Source: Struthidea cinerea
Lineage: Eukaryota; Chordata; Aves; Passeriformes; Corcoracidae
Assembly (NCBI GenBank): GCA_013397865.1
Contig: VZTI01004087.1
Coordinates: 372,260-436,259, forward strand
Direction: 5' to 3'
Length of the DNA: 64,000 nt
Position numbers and translations under genes: made by a program. Under the pieces are notes generated by a model that had not been told where the DNA came from, made no database searches, and saw only the letters and a program-made list of their open reading frames with translations. Shown piece after piece: positions 63,523 through 64,000 of the stretch. Each line of letters starts with the position of its first letter. The first letter of the stretch is position 1.

Positions 63523-63890
63523 TGATAGGTTGTCCCTGGCTGGACATCAGGTGCCTATCTAAGTTGTTCTATCCCTTCCCTCCTCAGCTGGAAAGGAAGA
63601 GAAAATATATAAGGACAGTCTCATGAGTTGAGATAAAGACCAGGAGAGATCACTCATCAGTTGCAGTCACGGGTAAAAAAGACTCAGCTTTGGGAAAAAT
63701 AATTTAATATATTGCGAGTCAAATCAGAGGTAGGTAGTGAAAAATAGAGCAAAATCTTAAATAAACACCTTCCCTCCACATCTCTCTTCTTCCAGGGCTC
63801 AGCTTCACTTGCAATTTCTCTACCTGCTCACCCCCAGTGACACCAAGGGACAGAAATGGGGATTGTGTATCATACATTGACTCAGTCCCA
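63523..63890 (-). mobile_element. Avian LTR, same family as the 33.5 kb copy, partial
   Basis: Starts at a TG followed by ataggttgtccctggctggacatcagg, then tgagttgagataaagaccaggagagatcactca, gactcagctttgggaaaa and cttccctccacatctctcttcttcc. The same order of phrases is seen from 33560. The sense strand is -; the poly(A) signal seen in the other copy is mutated here. Similarity fades after about 63870, where CR1-like sequence begins. Confidence 0.75.
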
Positions 63891-63894
63891 CATG

Positions 63895-64000
63895 ACCCTA
63901 ATGTGGAAGGAGCAGCAGAGACAAAGACCTTATAGAAACCCAGGTAGATGACATCAGTCAATTTTCCCTTTTTGACCATTGCAGTCAGTCCATCACAGAA
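63895..64000 (-). mobile_element. CR1 LINE reverse-transcriptase fragment, running off the window
   Basis: On the - strand it reads DGLTAMVKKGKLTDVIYLGF, then YKVF, matching the conserved CR1 segment just before the catalytic domain's KAFDTVPH motif. The KAF is changed to KVF and the DTVPH part is lost or replaced right after it. The junction with the LTR at about 63870-63900 is not sharp. Continuation beyond 64000 is expected. Confidence 0.7.

Overview
This is a 64 kb, AT-rich window of bird nuclear DNA. The host call rests on its repeats: CR1 LINE 3' ends and CR1 reverse-transcriptase fragments, plus several families of avian endogenous-retrovirus LTRs. The repeat mix looks more like a passerine than a chicken, but that is an inference from memory of repeat families, not a search. 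I found no protein-coding exon I could support, no RNA gene, no bacterial-type operon and no CRISPR array. The open reading frames present are short chance frames or lie inside transposable elements. The window reads as intergenic or intronic gene desert.

Layout: a 5'-truncated LTR (61-490, + strand) is followed by a CR1 fragment (860-1750, - strand) with a decayed reverse-transcriptase frame. Mostly unique AT-rich DNA runs to 10.4 kb. Three solo LTRs of one family, all in the same orientation, lie at 10451-11082, 21573-22173 and 23337-23926. The last two have perfect 5-bp target-site duplications of different sequence, so they are independent insertions. An old CR1 piece sits between them. 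A pyrimidine microsatellite with a gap is at 20168-20324.

From 26 kb to 39 kb there is unique DNA with an unproven LTR-like block (26278-26530), a recognisable LTR (about 33560-34515) and a probable LTR with TATA box and poly(A) signal (about 38457-38811). The segment 40203-41177 is repeated apparently identically at 41179-42443, with a single N at the joint. This is most likely a false assembly duplication. Then come an ancient CR1 (45405-45995), a CR1 3' end (47390-47560), a solo class II LTR with a perfect 6-bp duplication (47680-48056) and another CR1 3' end (49456-49723).

A compound repeat follows at 52448-53078, then a CpG-rich block at 53224-53523 that I cannot classify. The rest is unique DNA with a perfect 34-bp hairpin (58105-58138). 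The right edge holds an LTR of the 33.5 kb family joined to a CR1 reverse-transcriptase fragment that runs off the window.

I did not find a convincing new biological system. The observations most worth a second look are the unclassified CpG-rich block at 53.2-53.5 kb, the sense frame shared by two LTR copies that stops inside the poly(A) signal, the GC-rich repeat shared by 37.0 and 52.5 kb, and the probable assembly duplication at 40.2-42.4 kb.
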